From assembly GCA_025667525.1 (NCBI GenBank), contig CM046878.1, positions 572,860,868-572,924,867 of the forward strand: a stretch of 64,000 bases of DNA, in the 5' to 3' direction. Positions within the stretch are counted from its first letter, which is position 1, and each line of letters opens with the position of its first letter. The notes under the pieces are model-generated. The model was not told where the DNA came from and searched no databases. It saw only the letters and a list, made by a program, of their open reading frames with translations. Positions 60,958-64,000 of the stretch are shown one piece after another. Source of the DNA: Glebionis coronaria (lineage: Eukaryota > Streptophyta > Magnoliopsida > Asterales > Asteraceae). A program made the position numbers and the translations under genes.

Positions 60958-61547
60958 CCCAATACATGGTCGACATAGTATTGTAACCAGATTTCATAAA
61001 ACGTCTAAAAAAAGGTTGGCGCATCTCGCACTTTATTATGTTTTTTCATGTCTCATCTCACGCCACGTATAAAGTCGATATTTGATTTTGTAACGCGAAC
61101 GTTACACTTCACGTTTTAGTGTCAGCATGGCGCGTCTTCAAAAACCCTTTGTTAAAATAGATTGATGGTTTTAAATCTTGCTTTAATGTATTTATTGGAT
61201 TTCAGTATTTGTGCAAATATCGTACCCAAACTCAAGTTTAAGAACGTAAGTACGTAAAACGAGCCATAAGAACTCCGTTACATGTCCCCTTTGGACAGGG
61301 TTCAAAATGTTTGTTCCGACCAAGATCAGTATTAAACAAGGTTTAAACAAATGATAAGCATATATTTTCCATTTCTTACTAAACGAGTTTTAGTTAACAT
61401 AAAGACGCAAATGGGTTTGCTTTTTAAGTAGTTTTTATTTGTTTTCTTTCTAAAGACAAATTATTTATGTACTTAAATGACATATAATAGCAGGGTATCC
61501 AAACATTGCAGGTGCGATAACTTGAAACTAAATCTTATGAGGCTTAA
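60958..61547. other. Non-coding stretch
   Basis: No gene recognised. Confidence 0.35.
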
Positions 61548-61550
61548 GTT

Positions 61551-61918
61551 ATGTTTGGCAAAACTAGTTGTAAGCTGTTAACGGTAAGCTGTAAGCTGTA
61601 AGTTGTTTATTAAAAAGCGATTAATTTTAACAAAAGTGTTTGGTATATTAGTTGTTGATTGTAAAGTTAAGATGGAAAATGATTTGTAATGACATATTTA
61701 AATAAATTATAATATGGTCAGATGTTATATCAGTAGTTTACAGTTTTGACAGCTCTTGACAAATTAAAAAGCTGTATGAATCAATTTTTTATTTAAAAGT
61801 TATTTGTTTAGAATAAACAGTTAACAGCTCTATAAAAATGTTGTGTCAAACAGAGCTATTAGATTATTTTTTTAATAAAAAAACTAACAGCTCTAAAAAG
61901 CTCTTACCAAACAGACCC
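61551..61918. mobile_element. Tourist-like (PIF/Harbinger) MITE
   Basis: Right end CCAAACAGACCC next to TTA. Left end GTTATGTTTGGCAAAAC next to TTA. GGGTCTGTTTGG ends and TTA duplications typify Tourist MITEs. Sub-terminal GTAAGCTGT and ACAGCTC words mirror each other. A related relic lies at 23.8-24.1 kb. Confidence 0.6.
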
Positions 61919-62097
61919 TTAATGTTTTACGATTATACATAATTTTTATGTAAAAGTTTTACAAATAGTGATAATAATTTAAGTTGCAATAAATTTAAGC
62001 AATAATAAATTATTTCATGTACAAATATTATTACGAGATTATAATGATTAATAGTAAAATATATTTGCTAATCTATCTAACATTTGTCACAATATTA

Positions 62098-62362
62098 CTC
62101 CCCCGTCTCAAACTATAGCCCTTTTTTTTGGGTTTACTCAAAATTTTTGTTCACTACTAAAATGGATATAAAGTTTTGATCAAATTTATCATATTATCTT
62201 TGTTTAAAAACATTATTACAAAATTTAAATAAGAATTTAATTAATTAGTAAGAGGTAAAATTGTCATTTTGTCAAAAAGTAAGAGAGAAAAAACTGTAAT
62301 AAATATACTTTTTTAATCTGTGTGCTTTTTTATCGAGGGACGGTAATTATGGAACGGGGGAG
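62098..62362. mobile_element. Stowaway-like (Tc1/mariner) MITE
   Basis: Ends CTCCCCCGTCTCAAACTATA and ATGGAACGGGGGAG, flanked by TA on both sides. 265 bp, AT-rich, non-coding. CTCCC(T/C)CCGT ends are the Stowaway signature. Confidence 0.8.
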
Positions 62363-63555
62363 TATATAACATGTAAATAAAAAAATCTTTGTAATTTATA
62401 TAACTTGTACAATGTGTTATGTGTTGTAAACGAGATATATGGTGCATTTAATATGTTATTAAATGTGCTTGTAATTGAATTTATACAATGTACTTTGTTT
62501 GTTGTAAAAAACGAAATTGTGGTGTATTTAATATTATATTAATTATGTTTGTACATTGTGTATTGATATATCCAAAATTTATATTTTATATTTATAAGCT
62601 TATCTAGTTTGCACATCATACATTACAATATATATGCTGATTTTTTTAACATTTTTATTAATAATAAATGTATTTTTTAATTAAATCTACAACCTTTTAA
62701 TTAACTGCATTAATATATTTGTAGCATAAAGACTTTTCATCTTTTACTATCTCTTTTATTATATAAGTCATTTAACCTTTTTTTTATTATTAAAAATCTT
62801 AAAAATTAAACCTCAAATATTTCTTTTAATAAAAAAGTTATCTTTTGCTAAGAAATTAATGTATATTAAAAATATATAAATAATTGTAACTCAATATAAT
62901 TTTGTAACGAAAAATTTAAGCGTTTTTAAGTATAATTAGGAGTTACAACAAAAAAAAATTAAATGTCCTAAATCATGATGTAATTTAATCCATAAAAATG
63001 TTTTTAAAGTAAATTGTCTAACAGTTTTATGGAAACAATTAAATTTTAAATATATAAAGTCTCAAAAAATCTTAAAACATATAATGTAAAATATGCAAAA
63101 CAAAACCATTGCTCTCTCACAACCACCACCTGCTGTCTCATATTGTAAAATGTTTTTATAATAGTGGTTTCATGGTTTAGCCAAATTCACGAAATTGGTC
63201 ACCAGCTATCCGCCGCCTCATTACAGAAATAGTCAGCTAGTAAACTAAATATATTCTAAGAAAATGATTTAAGGGTCTAAATGAGTGATCGGTTTTGTGT
63301 CTGAATATATTTATATTGATTTGTAAAAAAGTTAGTATTTATGTTATTACTAATAAGGTTGTCATATAAGTTAGTTATACAATTAGACATATGAGTTAAT
63401 CATGCTAATTAATATTTTGATTTAAGTTCATTTGGATACCAAACTTATCTAAGATATGAGGGGACTCATCCCCACCATCCATCTCCATCTCATCCAAGGG
63501 CTGAGATTAAATCCCTAATTTACACTGCAAGGGTATTTCGGTCATTTCACAATCT
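62363..63555. other. Non-coding AT-rich stretch
   Basis: No gene or element termini recognised. Confidence 0.35.
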
Positions 63556-63557
63556 AC

Positions 63558-63770
63558 TATATAATGTTTTTTCTTCTTTCTTCTCTCACAAAAAACACAC
63601 ATCGGATATATCTTTCTCTCTCTACCCCTGATTACTTTATCTCTCTACCCCCGATCCACCATTAATCCATCATTAATTAATCATGAATCCATCAAAACGT
63701 GATCATGATGAATCCATGACGAATTCATCACGAACATCTATAATCACGAATTGATTCATCCATCAGCAGG
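63558..63770 (+). promoter_or_regulatory. Possible promoter and 5' leader exon of a gene off the right edge
   Basis: TATATAA at 63558-63564 is followed at about 30 bases by a CT-rich leader (CTTCTTTCTTCTCTCAC), then TCTCTCTACCCC words and a candidate donor CAGCAG then GTTTG at 63770. The following sequence is T-rich and intron-like with repeated AATAAGCTT words to the window end. No coding start is visible. It could equally be an LTR leader. Confidence 0.3.
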
Positions 63771-64000
63771 TTTGATTAGTATGTACTCTTATTTTTAGCT
63801 TATTTGGTTTAAATAAGCTTATCATTAGCCTTTAATTAGATTATTGTGAACGAATCTTGTTGGATTGATTGTTCTTAATTACAAGCTAAGTTCTTAGATG
63901 AGAAGTTATGAATAAGTTATGAAGTAGGATTAATAAGCTTGTTAGTTTGAATAAGCTTATGAATAAGCTTTTTTAATAAGAGTAGAGTTATGGATAAGCT

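Overview
The window is repeat-rich plant nuclear DNA, and I read it as a eudicot, probably Asteraceae. Support: genes with GT-AG introns, plant-only families (FANTASTIC FOUR, GH17 clade 14), plant Mutator-like PB1-like domains, and an initiator-Met-tRNA primer site in an LTR element. The Asteraceae call is inference from remembered gag and repeat similarity and is not proven.

Three protein genes stand out. (1) A FANTASTIC FOUR-like gene (25.36-25.96 kb, +) whose reading frame breaks just before the FAF domain. (2) A complete nine-exon N-carbamoylputrescine amidase gene (32.77-27.66 kb, -; 297 aa; Glu-Lys-Cys triad intact), in the polyamine pathway. (3) A complete three-exon GH17 glucan endo-1,3-beta-glucosidase (45.27-43.37 kb, -; 379 aa), secreted and probably membrane-anchored. 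All exon boundaries of (2) and (3) were joined by hand at GT-AG sites and keep frame. Their closest Arabidopsis counterparts, as I remember them, are At2g27450 and At2g27500, so the pair looks like old microsynteny.

The rest is mobile DNA, much of it with readable termini. 1-9.8 kb: Helitron 3' ends, decayed Mutator-like (MULE) material with PB1-like domains, an LTR-like stretch and a SINE. 9.8-12.9 kb: a hAT-type miniature element with perfect 8-bp target duplication, then four tandem AT-rich units. 12.9-20.1 kb: two related Helitron-like elements joined end to end, the second interrupted by a hAT miniature element. 20.2-22.6 kb: a foldback element made of roughly 95 copies of a 20-bp unit in opposed orientations inside hAT-like termini. 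22.8-24.9 kb: a LINE 3' fragment, a SINE and another hAT miniature element. 27.6-33.5 kb: the amidase gene, with a hAT element and a SINE in intron 1 and another hAT element in its promoter region. 33.9-39.8 kb: a MULE with perfect 9-bp target duplication, two convergent decayed ORF groups and a solo LTR inserted in it. 46.6-48.0 kb: a miniature LTR element with a gag relic and a 7-residue repeat. 48.5-61.0 kb: a structurally complete, non-coding LTR retrotransposon (LARD-like; 4.0-kb LTRs about 1% diverged, 5-bp target duplication, PBS, PPT). 61.5-64 kb: Tourist-like and Stowaway-like MITEs and a possible promoter/5' leader running off the right edge.

No tRNA, rRNA or CRISPR locus was seen.
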